Positions 1 to 9,851 of a stretch of 64,000 nt of DNA are shown piece by piece. The notes below the pieces were generated by a model, which did no database searches, was not told the DNA's origin, and worked only from the letters and a program-made list of their open reading frames with translations. The DNA lies in the NCBI RefSeq assembly GCF_002575655.3, contig NC_053037.3, positions 450,461,793 through 450,525,792 on the forward strand, given 5' to 3'. The number at the start of each line of letters is the position of its first letter. The first letter of the stretch is position 1. Both the position numbers and the translations under genes were made by a program. Origin of the DNA: Aegilops tauschii subsp. strangulata (taxonomy: Eukaryota; Streptophyta; Magnoliopsida; Poales; Poaceae).

Positions 1-1559
1 ACGGTGAGGCGGAAGGTGGCTGCGTCGATGCTGATGTACGTTGTGGGCAGACGCTTGGATGGCCGCGACTGCTGCTTCCCTATCCCTGCGTGGCTGCCCA
101 CTGCCCCTTGCATTCCTGTCTCTCCTTCCTCCCCTCCTTGGAGCACGCGCCCGAGCCCACTCGCCTGGAGCTCCAGCGGCAGCCTGGATCACCTACACGA
201 GCCTGCGGGCATCAGGAGGCGGCAGAGGAGAGCATGTGGTGGCAACGTCGGGCAGCCAGAGAGTGGGCAACAGTGAGCAGGGGCGGCAGCATCGGGCGGC
301 ACTCGGTGATGGTTTGTTATGGGATGATGATGAGCAGCACACCGGGGACTCGAGGGAGAGCCGGAGAGGTCAAGTAGGCACGGTGGAGGAGAGCGGGGCG
401 CTACGGCGGGTCACTGGAGGCGAAGAAGATGACAAGGGCGCCAGCGATTGAGGCTCTCCCGTTTCGATCTGGTGATCTCATAGATCCTCCGCGTCCATGG
501 TGTGCAGGAAGCTCAGGAGGATGGAGGCGTCCATGGCGCCTAGCCCCTTTCCCCCTCGTGCCGATACCATTATGCGCCATGGCCGCGAGCTCGGCTGGCC
601 TCCTGCACTACGGCCACGTACGCCCCTGGTCGCAGCCTCGCTTGCGCGCGCTCCTGCAGCCCAACGCGCGTCCTCCTCTGTCCGCTCCCGCGTGCCCGAC
701 CGTGCTCCGGGCGAGCACCCTCTGCGCCCTGGCCCTACCCGTGAGCGCCACCGCGTGTTGACCGGCCCTGAGCCATTGCCAGGTGGGCCGACTAGTTTAT
801 TTAGCTGCCAGTTTTGAGCTCCAGACTAAAACCGGGTCACATGGGCAGTATTTGTCAAAACTGGGTATCCACGTCAGACCAAAACCGCCCAAAGTGTCAT
901 GAAGGACGAAAAATATTCGGTTTAATTAGTTGAGGGACTATGTTGCTGGTATTGGAGTTGAGGGACGATTTGTAAACTTTGACAAGAGTTTAAGGACGAA
1001 AAATATACTTTTCCCTAAATATTATGATTAGAGGATGAGTCTGTTTTCTAACACAACTAGCCAGCTAAACATCTATGCACTCTAAAAGAACAATTTTAGG
1101 ATATCCCATCTAGTCACTCTAAAGGAACAAACTTCATGGTTTGTATATCATGTGCAATTACTAAAGTCCTTATCTACCTCTCTTGTTGAAAGCCGATAGA
1201 TAACAAAACATTTATATTTGATAGATGTGAGTTGTGTAATTGAGGGCGTGTTTGCATCAATGCAATGCCCTACAGAAGTGTGGCTTCACACACTTTGTGT
1301 GGCACCCAAGTTGGCCACCACAACTTAGTCAAATTCTCTATGAGTTCATGTGTATGACAAGTGGGGCTAGGCGCTAGGAAAGTGTGCCATGCCACAAATA
1401 TATCATTAACCAAACAGTCCCCAGAGAAAGCCAAACCTGTGTAACTCTAGTTTGGCAAAGTGTGGGTCTGAACCAAATGTTTAGCCAATGTATTTGTATG
1501 TTCAAAGATTATTGCCAAACCTTAATTTTTTCCAATGATAACCAATTGTTGAGCCTATT
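1..1559. other. Unassigned intergenic DNA
   Basis: No gene or repeat recognised with confidence. Bases 1-800 are GC-rich and carry only short overlapping frames with no recognisable domain, consistent with compositional chance. From about 830 the DNA is AT-rich. A 15-nt direct repeat (AAGGACGAAAAATAT) occurs at 902-916 and 991-1005. The second copy runs into a sequence I recall from grass intergenic DNA. Confidence 0.5.
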
Positions 1560-1630
1560 TCTTTTTGGCGTAGCTGCCAAAGCCTTTCAGTCCCAAACAA
1601 GTTGGGGTAGGCTAAAGTTGAAACCCATAA
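1560..1630 (-). repeat. LINE 3' remnant, distal part
   Basis: This short piece contains a motif (CAAACAAGTTGGGGTAGGCT, around 1598) that I recognise from the 3' end of a common plant non-LTR retrotransposon, read on the minus strand. It continues directly at 3836 on the far side of the Harbinger element, so the transposon split one LINE copy. The last three bases, TAA at 1628-1630, are the left target-site duplication of that transposon. The outer edge at 1560 is approximate. Confidence 0.6.
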
Positions 1631-3835
1631 GAGCATCTCTAGTGATGCCCTAAAATTTACATTGTTTTGTTTTGAGGGATTAAGGCCTAGCTAGCAGATC
1701 CCTCAAACCAAAAATCCCTAAAAAAAAGCTTTTCATCCCCCAAAACGCGGCCATCCCGAATTAACTTAGTCCAAAGCCGCAACTTCTTAGTAAAAACAGT
1801 CGGCCGCCATGTTGTCCCCGTCGCCGTTGTTCGGCTCCCTATGCAGGAACCGTTGTGCGCGACCATCCTGCAGTCCTGCCGCCCTCTCCTGCACTTTCTC
1901 CTCGTTCTTCGGTGCCGGAATCAACCTTTTCACCGCCGACGAACCCGCCTTCCCATCGCTCCGCCCGGTGGTCACGAGGTCTGTTTCATCGGGAATCGAA
2001 CCGGACGACCTTGGAGACGGCGTAGGAAGGTCCAATGCAACTCCTAGACGATCAACGGCGCCAGAACTGGCGATGAAGACCGCCCCACCACCCCGTTGCC
2101 GCCCCACATCCCGGGCATGGAGGTTTGTCGCCTCCATGCCCGGGAATCGCCTCTGCAGACTGCTAGGCAGCGTCGCCGGTGTCCTCTACCGTCGTTCGGC
2201 CTCAGCCCGAGCTCCATCATCAGACGCCATGTCTCTAACCCTGTCCGCCCACAAGTTATTTGTCAAAATGCCTCTATGTTTTTTTCTTGTTTTCATCAAA
2301 GAAAGGTCTTGAATTGTGTAGAAAGAAGAAGATGATGACTTTGATCTGGCGATGGCTGCCGTGGTGTCTATGGAGCAGGATTTCCCGCGGCCGAGGCTCG
2401 GTTCTCGGTTTGATCAAAGGACGTTTCTTCAAGATAGAATCATTGGTCATGATGGTTTAGTGAGGGGTTACTTTGCGCCGAATGCAGTATATGCTTCCTA
2501 TTTTCGGCATAGATTCCGAATGCACCAAGATCTTTTCAGCACCATTGCAAAAGCTTTGGAGAAACATGATCCTTGGTTTCAGCTAAGAAGGAATGTAGCT
2601 CACTGCAAGTGCAATTCGATTGTTGAAGATTACCGCAACCATGGGAGTCCTTGCTTATGGATGCCTGATCGATGCCATTGATGACTATGTTCGCATTGGG
2701 GAAGATCTTATTCTAGATTGTGTGAGACGATTTTGTGATGCTGTGACCGAAATCTATGGACCGAGAGTACTTGAGGGCTCCCAATGATGAAGATACCAAG
2801 AAGCTCATGGCATAAAATGAAGAGAGAGGTCGGCCCAATATTCTTGAATCTGTAGGACATGGAAGAATTGCCCTATGGCATGGCAAGGTCAGTAGAGAGG
2901 GCATTGTCATGATCGAACCATCATTCTTGAGGCATTTGTATCACATGATCTTTGGATTTGGCATGCATACTCTAGGATGCCTGGCTCTCACAATGATCTC
3001 AGTGTCCTCTCTTGATCTCCTCTTTTTGTAAGGCATGTTGCCGTTGACAATCCACCTTGCAACTATGTTGTCAATGGCAATGAGTATAACGTGGGATACT
3101 ATTGAGCCGACGAGATCTATCCTCCACAGGCCACATTTGTGAAGACAATCCACCGTCTTAAAGGCAACAAGAAATCTCACTTTGCAACTATGCAAGAATC
3201 TCCTAGAAAGGATGTTGAGAGAGCTTTTGGTGTGCTTCAACGATGCTTTGTGATTGTCTATGGCCCTGCTGAGTATATCAGAACCCGGAGATCGTATGGA
3301 AAATCATGACAACATGTGTTATCTTGCATAACATGATCATTGAGGATGAGAGGACCCGTAGGACTTTCGGTATCTCTTCAATGGGCACCTGGTGGAGCCG
3401 GAACATAACCCAGACAAGATTGAAGCCTTCCTCCAAGCACACCGAAATACAATAACCGTCAAGCTCAGAACTAACTTCAAGAAGATCTTATTGAGAAGAT
3501 TGGCGCCTTTATAGCACCGATTCTTGTGCTTTTACCATGTTTATTTGGATTCTTAATTCATTTGGACCATTTGTTGTGTTTTGAACTTGCATGGTTATGT
3601 TTGAGAATATCAAATTTGCTATGTATTTGAATTGTATGTACCTGAATTCTTAAGTATTGAACTAATATGATGTGATAAAGTTTGGAAACGGTTGGATGGA
3701 TTAGCAAAACAATATTTTTAAGAGAATAAGTTTTAGGGGATCTGCCAGCTGAGGAAATGTTTAATCCTTTTTTTTACTTTTTGGGATAGGAAGAGGGTTT
3801 GAGGATTAAGTTTAGGGCATTTGTTAGAGATGCTC
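1631..3835 (+). mobile_element. PIF/Harbinger DNA transposon, inactive
   Basis: A 2205-bp element with terminal inverted repeats starting GAGCATCTCTA (1631) and ending with the inverse AGAGATGCTC (to 3835); pairing continues into TGCCCTAAA on both sides with small mismatches. It is flanked by the 3-bp duplication TAA at 1628-1630 and 3836-3838, the TWA target typical of PIF/Harbinger. The interior holds a badly broken transposase. It lies inside a minus-strand LINE remnant, so it inserted after the LINE. The superfamily follows from termini, duplication and coding remains together. Confidence 0.9.
2352..3522 (+). pseudogene. Harbinger-type DDE transposase pseudogene
   Basis: Remnant of the nuclease-like transposase (HARBI1 family) that cuts the TIRs. 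The N-terminal part is open from 2352 to about 2600 and contains the helix-rich YFRHRFRMHQDLF stretch. Later pieces lie in shifted frames: AIDDYVRIGEDLILDCVRRF near 2670-2730, a WKNCPMAW-like stretch near 2850, SHDLWIWHAY and PGSHNDLSVL near 2945-3005, and KDVERAFGVLQRCF near 3208-3250. The segment that should carry the first catalytic Asp, just before the WKNCPMAW stretch, is missing. The second Asp (in SHND) and the Glu (in DVERAFG) can still be read. Many frameshifts and stops rule out function. Confidence 0.88.
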
Positions 3836-4231
3836 TAAGATCTCGAAACCTAGTCATGGTTTTGGCATGTGGATAGATAACTTCCATGCACCCATTTCCA
3901 TGGCTAGTTCTTTCGTGATACTCTAGTCCTTCAGGTCTCTCTTTATGGACTCCTCCCATATCAAGTTTGCTCTACCCCAACCTCTCTTAACACTATCAAC
4001 ATGTTTTATCCTTCCGCTATGCACTACACCGGCGCTTCTGGAGTCCTATGTTGTATATGCTCAAACTATCTCATATGATGTTGGACATTTCTCTTCAACT
4101 GGTGCTACCCCAACTCTATCACGTATATCATCATTCCGGACCCGGTCCTTTCTTCTGTGGCCACATATCCATCTAAGCATGCGCATCTCTACTACTCCTA
4201 ACTGTTGGACATGTCGCCTTTTAGTCTCGAA
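3836..4231 (-). pseudogene. LINE reverse-transcriptase C-terminal remnant
   Basis: Minus-strand decayed end of a plant LINE ORF2. Reading down from about 4230 one finds RRHVQQLGVVEMRMLRWICG, then HRRKDRVRNDDIRDRVGVAP, VKRGWGRANLIWEESIKRD and SITKELAMEMGAWKL. These are the characteristic conserved stretches at the C-terminus of this LINE clade, here with in-frame stops and shifts. The 3' end continues at 1560-1630 beyond the Harbinger insertion. The catalytic reverse transcriptase and endonuclease domains are absent, so this is a 5'-truncated copy. Confidence 0.8.
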
Positions 4232-5005
4232 ATAGGCTTTCGCCCCGCTTTATAAATAAAGCAACGGAATTGAGGTCCTTTAGCCTGATTTGGGACATCC
4301 GCCTGCCCCTGAAAATCAGGATCTTCCTGTGGCAGTGGATCCGGGGACGCCTTCCCTCTGGGATTGAGGTCCTCAAGCGTAATGGACCTGGCGACGGAAT
4401 GTGTCCCATGTTTGGCATGGTGGAGGATGCTAACCACATCTTCTTCTCTTGCCACACAACACAGTTCCTATGGTCCTGCTTCCGCGAGACGGTCGGCGGA
4501 CAGTGGTGCAACACCAACTTCCATGACTTGTTTGCGGAAATCCACGCCTCCCCCCCCTCGCCACCGCCATATTAGATGGTTGTGTGTTGGGGTCCTCGCC
4601 TGGACGCTTTGGACCATCCGCAACAAGCTTGTTATTCAGAAAATGCCTCTCTGACGTGCGACTGACGCGATCTTCAAATTGTGTGGTTACTTGCAGCTCT
4701 GGCGGTCGCTTAGCCGCCCCCAGGACCGGGACACCATCAACACCCTTCTCGCCGACCTTCGCTCGATGGCCTTCCACGTGGCGCCCCTGCTGCCGCCCCC
4801 TCCTCCGGAGCCCGATTAGACTTGTTGCTCTGGTTGCTGTGTGTGAGTGTGTGTTTTGTTTCCAGGGCTTGTTGAGCTGTGTCCTCAGCATTAACCCTAT
4901 TTGCTACTTTTTGTGAGACTTGTGTGTGTGTGTGAACCTTAATGGATGTTTGGCTTGGGCGGTTTGCTTTATATATAAAGCGGGGCGAAAGCCTTTTTGG
5001 GTATA
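4232..5005 (+). mobile_element. LINE 3' end with zf-RVT remnant
   Basis: An open stretch at 4270-4575 encodes a typical C-terminal zinc-binding reverse-transcriptase segment: LPLKIRIFLWQWIRGRLPSG, then CPMFGMVEDANHIFFSCHTT with the paired Cys and the His-x3-Cys-x-His arrangement, then FLWSCF. A non-coding tail follows, ending near 4967-5003 in GCTTTATATATAAAGCGGGG and CGAAAGCCTTTTT, a 3' terminus I recognise from this LINE type. Only the last part of ORF2 is present, so it is a 5'-truncated insertion. A short inverted copy of the same terminus lies at its left edge (4232-4263). Confidence 0.75.
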
Positions 5006-5629
5006 AATAAAGCAACAACCCAAAAAGTACATGGTCGGGCGATACCAGATGGTGAGGTAGCCCTCTTACAAAGCCGATCCTGAGATAACCGGCACACGCA
5101 GAACGCACGCGACTACACTACCCTCAACGAACACCGAAAGAACTAAACACCCTCATGCTACGACCTAGCACACCTGAGCTCCACGACAACGCCCTCAAGA
5201 GGGAGAATGGCGCAAAGCATCGCCGGTGCCGAGTCCACACTGGACAAAGGTCTTCACCCAGAGCCTTGACACGGAGAGAAGAACCACAACGACGTCTTCA
5301 AGAAGGGCGCAGCACGCTCGGGTATCGGCGCTAAGGCATGGAGCTTTTGCTCGGCAACTCACTCGTGCCACCACGAGGCAGCCAGGAGGAGTGCGACGAT
5401 GTCAGATCCCCAGATCTGGATCAGGACGCCTTTTAGTTGGCCAACCTTTTGAGTTTCATCCTCATAAGAGTGGCTGTGTTTTGAAGTTGGCTTGCCAAGC
5501 CTATCACAATCCTCCTCCTTTACCTGGGCACCAACTATGTTTGTTTGGTCTATTTTTCTTCTTATATTTAGTATGGAATTTTGTAACATTCCTTTGTTTT
5601 AAAGAATTGTGTGGCAGAGAATGACAAAC
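5006..5629. repeat. Unclassified repeat-like sequence
   Basis: No gene seen. The stretch at 5470-5590, read on the minus strand, contains TAAAGGAGGAGGATTGTGAT followed by AGGCTTGGCAAGCCAAC, a motif I recall from dispersed cereal non-LTR elements. The left half loosely resembles the DNA around the Copia element at 12.6 kb (for example GAGCTTTTGCTCGG at 5341 and TGAGCTTTTGCTCGG near 12589). It lies where the next exon of the receptor gene would be expected, so it is probably an insertion in, or a truncation of, that gene. Confidence 0.35.
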
Positions 5630-8600
5630 CTTAAGTCAAGCAGGCCGGCCTGAAAACCTTGAAGAATAAAATCAGGGATCGGTCCATCAAGCTGGTTATT
5701 TGACAAGTTGCTGTAAAATAATTGTTAAAATCATTATTGAAAATTAATATCATCAACCAAAGAGTTAATCATCACAGAACTTACAGGACTCTGAGTGACC
5801 CTAGGTAGTCTGGAATAGCTCCTGTCAAATTGTTGTGTGATAAATCCCTATATATATATTCGCGTAGGGTCACACAGATGGCAAACATAATCTCGTTTAG
5901 CCCATCAATATTATGCGGTAGGCACCACTTACAAGTTTATCAGTGATGACATGTTCATGAATGATATGGTTAATCCACCTTTCAGTCCACTGGTAGACAG
6001 ATTTCTGCAAAAACAACTCATTCTAATAGAAGCCATGAATTTAATGATAGCATGGAGCTAACATGCATTTTAAGCTCCATTTTAAAGATTATTCAAGTAT
6101 CTTTCTGTGGTTCAGGTTTACACCAAGCTACCTGTGTTTTCAAGGTCTTAGACACGTGACTGAGTCTCTTACTATTTATAAAAACATGCGGTACTCTTCA
6201 AAGTTTAAAAGATTGTCTGCAATGTTTAGATTTCAAAATGTATGTGGTACAAGTCCTGGTTTTGTTAGTTCTCAGTTCTTACACTGCAATTATTCTTGGA
6301 TTCTGGTTGCTCTTAGGGTAGCTGCAAATCAAACCTTCCCAGGAATACTCTCTTGGGGAGCATGGATCTCCATTCCAGTTTATTTGTGCCAAATTGTAGT
6401 GCTTCTTCACTTCTTTGATGTAACTGACTACAATAGCAAAAAGTCAATGGAAACAAATTGGAACGGAATAAAAAAGTTGTGTATGTTGGGTATGGGGGCT
6501 TATATGTTTTAAAAGAGGCGGAAACTGTAACGTAAGAGGTTACCAAAATATTCCGTATGCAAGCATTATGTTTTTGTAGAACTGAATATGCACTGATTCA
6601 TTTCTCTAATCTTGGTGGCATACTCAGGAATCGACTGTATTGCTAAATCAGTTGGTTAAACTTGTTCTCTCTTTTCCAAAAAAAACTTGTTTATACCTTA
6701 CTTTGGTGAAGAGTGTGACAATGTCAAGTGGTGTCAGGGGTCTCAGAGGTCTAGATTGGCAATAACATTTGTTTTAAAGCAGGGAGCCAGAGGTGTTCGA
6801 GCAGTTTAACCTACTGAATAAACTGCATGATGCTAATTGGAATCTGATCCTTAGTTTTGCCCTGTTGTATCTTTTGTATCTTGTGTTTCTTGTTTGTTTG
6901 TTTTCAACTAGGTCTGTATAGTTCTTTTCTTTTCTTTCCGAACTATGCTTTGTATCATTTATTTGAAAATTAATAAAAATACACAGCAGAGTCCTGTTGT
7001 TTCCCCTCAAACATAATAATTGGATTGCTGGCAAATGTGTAATGCACACACAGTATATACATTATATCTTACCGTCGTTGGAGTCAGTCGTGAGGTTATC
7101 CATCCGAACTAGAGAGTACAGCTCGAACGCATTGATGAGCGGTGGGAGCACCGAGTTGTTGGTCTTGTTCAGAAGGAAGGAGGCTGCGGGGTTATGCAAG
7201 AAGCGCCCATTCTGGTGCATGCTGTCCACCTGGGATCGCGAAGGTGAGAAGTCTGGGAACAACATTTCGTCGCCGCTGTAGATGTTGAACGACCTATTTG
7301 GATTGTTGTCAACGACCTCGGCAAAGTGGAAGATCGGGAGAAGCTGCAGGTTCGTTGAGTCCAGGTTGGGACCCGCCGCCACGACAACGCTGAAAAAGGT
7401 GTAGTTCGTGTCTAGGGTCGTGGCGTTCTGGAGGATGGCTTGCGGTACCTGGAAGGCGTCATTGCCTGGGAGCCTCCTCACTTCATTGCTAGTGGTCCGG
7501 CTGAGAAAGGGGTAGGTGGCGTAGGAGGAAGAAGAGCTCTCCCAGAACCGGTCATAATCGTCCATCGGATATCTTCATCGCACACAATGACAAGGAAAGA
7601 ACAATTAAATAGTCAGCACAAATACACTACCCCTTTGGTCTTTACATGATATTTACAGGATTCAGGAAACAAAGAAGCACACACTTCAAATGAATTGAGC
7701 TGGTTAGCCAACCGAATTTAAACCATTGACATGTATAACTATGATCCAATCAAAAAAATAAAATATGGATGAAGGTCCTGTCTCACCTTGTGATAAGGTT
7801 TGTTGTCATGTTACCAAATCTGATCCGTATAAAGTAGCTGATTGACACCGAAGAATTCACAAAAGGGTACATCACATCTTGCAGTGGCCTCAGCTCCAAC
7901 GAAGACACGAACGGTGTCCCTGTACCGAAGTTTATCAAACAGACCGACAGGTTGTTGCCAGGTGCAACAGTGAGCACCTCCTTCCATATTGTGTTTGATG
8001 GATCTGAATTTGTCAAGTTCACCGCCTCCCAGAAATTGACACCGATATGGAGCCCAAACCGAAAAAGCGACCCGCTCATAGTACTGTTCAACCCATCATA
8101 GTCGCCGTAAGTAAACAAGGCCCTCACCAGAAACTTCTTACCAGTGGCGGATGGCAGCGTGTAGCAATTCCTTGAGCGCTGAGGGAAGCTTCTCAAGGTT
8201 TTTTGTTGCTCATTCGTGGCATCAGCCATGAACTCCGTTGAAATCTTGTGGCTCAATCCACCATCGACAAATCCATGATCAGAATGGTACTGTATTCCTG
8301 TTGGGCTGTCGTTGTAGGTGCGTCTGTTTCCGCAATCGATGCTTATGAACCCTGCACAAGGAGAATTTGTATCAGTTTCATGTGTTTCAAGTTTAAGATC
8401 TACGCCAAGATCATGGCTGGTGTGACTAGATATTCAGTAGATAATACTCCTAGTATGTTATCGCTAAGGCTTCAGTAAAGTGGGAAGTGTTTCTTAAATT
8501 GCACTCCAAAGTAAACTAAAAAATGCAGTGGGGCACATCACCCGAAGTAGACTGGCCATAGACTCGGGTCATCATGAACAGCAAGGCCAAGATCCCCGTC

Positions 8601-8638
8601 AGTTTTCTACTTGCTGAGCAACTGAAGCTGATCACCAT
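5630..8638 (-). CDS. Malectin-like/LRR receptor kinase, 5' half
   Basis: Seven minus-strand exons join into one open frame of 507 codons plus two bases: 8638-8542, 8351-7787, 7572-7073, 6427-6283, 6004-5933, 5847-5785 and 5710-5630. Every intron is GT...AG and phases match. Exon 1 gives a signal peptide (MVISFS..., hydrophobic GILALLFMM). Exons 2-3 give a malectin-like domain: GFISIDCG, SDHGFVDGG, RNCYTLP, then the RYPMDDYDRFW stretch. Exon 4 carries WNGDPC (about residues 405-410) and the SYPKSNQNPRII linker. Exons 5-7 are LRRs (NLSTSGLKG, LDLSHNNLTGAIPDYLG, LNLSNNQLDGPIPDF). This is the extracellular part of an LRR-I-type plasma-membrane receptor-like kinase. Known relatives run to about 850-940 residues, with a transmembrane helix and kinase, which are not seen to the left of 5630. 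Either a TE-filled intron extends beyond the window or the gene is truncated. Confidence 0.88.
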
Positions 8639-8691
8639 GGTACTCTTGGGTTCTTGCAATGTTTGCAAGCGATCATGCAAAAAGTAAGCGT

Positions 8692-8772
8692 TTGTGTTTC
8701 TCTGCTACAAATGTATTGTGTACGCAGTTCTGTTCATGATTCTGTACGTAGTTATATAGCAGAGAAACACAA
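8692..8772. repeat. Perfect 16-bp inverted repeat, 49-bp loop
   Basis: TTGTGTTTCTCTGCTA at 8692-8707 is matched exactly in inverse by 8757-8772. Together they could fold into a hairpin in the 5' leader/promoter of the receptor gene, overlapping its TATA-like box. It could also be a very small MITE, but no flanking duplication was identified. Confidence 0.8.
8752..8758 (-). promoter_or_regulatory. Putative TATA box of receptor gene
   Basis: TATATAA on the minus strand, about 114 bases upstream of the ATG at 8638, a plausible distance for a plant core promoter with a short 5' leader. It sits at the inner edge of one arm of a perfect 16-bp inverted repeat (8692-8707 and 8757-8772). Assigned by position and sequence only. 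Confidence 0.45.
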
Positions 8773-9851
8773 CTTAGTACTATTTGGATTGACTTGGCCT
8801 CGGCGCTGGATTAACAATGTGGATGAAACAAAACGTTCTGTTCATCAGTAGGTAGCCTTTTCATCATGTAAGAAATGCAACTTGCATCTCACCTAAAAAA
8901 TGAAAATGCAACTGGCCGAGTTGTCGTGGAGTTTAGTTTTTGACTGGCTCTGCGCTAACGTACTGCCCATCAGCGTCATAACGAAATCCTAGCTCAAGAT
9001 CGACGCATTTTTCTTGGCGAATACGCATAGCATGCGTATCATCCATTTAAAGAAGAGGACGGCAAGATGCCGGTTACAAAGATGGGTTCATTTTTGGCGA
9101 ACCATGCATGCAGCTCGCTCCTACAGCGATGAACCAGTCTACTGTGGTAAATTCAACGAGAGTAACAAAGTGGATATCAGTAGATCAGTGGTTTTAAGAC
9201 AAAAAGAAGAGGGCAACTTGCAAGACCAGTTCGCCGACGTTGGGCCAAACCCAGCGAGACCTAACTCCGCTGGCGTAAGAGTGAGCGACAGCACGCATGC
9301 CGGCATGCGTCCCCTCAAGCCGTGAAATCTCAAACGGTTGTTTTACCCGTGAATTTTCCATCAGCATGCGGTTGGGCAATGCATGTCGAATTCTGATGTT
9401 TCCTGGGGAGGACGCAGCGCACTTCCAATGTTTCGTGGGGCGACAGATCGCCGGCACGTCCCGTGGATGCTTAAGTAGGAGACTAGCAGGCCCCGCGAGC
9501 AAAGCTCTGGTAGCCTCGTTCTACTAGGACGTGTTAAAACGGGCCGATTGGTAGCCTGCTTTCACTGTTCGCCTCGCATGGCATGAACCTTAAAGTACTT
9601 CTGGGCCTGGCTTCCTGGAAACGCACGGTTTCTCCAGGGCCCGGCCCGAGCGGTGCACGTGGGCGGCGGCGGCTGCACGCGCGCGGCCACGCTCGAGAAG
9701 CCGCATTGCTTTCCGAAGCGCCGGCAGTTATTAGCCTCACCGCTCCCTCTTCCCACTCTCCCAACTCTCACCGGCGGCAGCGGATTGGAGTAGAGCAAGA
9801 AGACCACCGGACTTCATCATCGGCGAGCGGATCATCACTTGGCCCGCGGCA
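8773..9851. other. Intergenic region between divergent genes
   Basis: No coding region recognised. It separates the minus-strand receptor gene from the plus-strand B3 pseudogene and should contain both upstream regions. A perfect 18-bp palindrome (ACGCATGCCGGCATGCGT) lies at 9293-9310. The part from about 9600 onward is GC-rich, then pyrimidine-rich (CTCCCTCTTCCCACTCTCCC, near 9743), as in plant 5' leaders. No clear TATA box was found for the B3 gene. Confidence 0.5.

Noticed and set aside
41..817. Overlapping GC-rich frames of 90-136 codons at the left end
   Set aside because: No domain, no start context and similar lengths in several frames at once; best explained by base composition.
1244..1421. 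Possible hAT-like MITE (GGGCGTGTTTG ... CAAACAGTCCC)
   Set aside because: Termini match imperfectly over about 11 bases and I found no 8-bp target duplication.
9534..9807. Minus-strand frames in the GC-rich stretch before the B3 gene
   Set aside because: Arg/Pro/Ala-rich low-complexity products with no homology recognised; likely antisense to the 5' leader.
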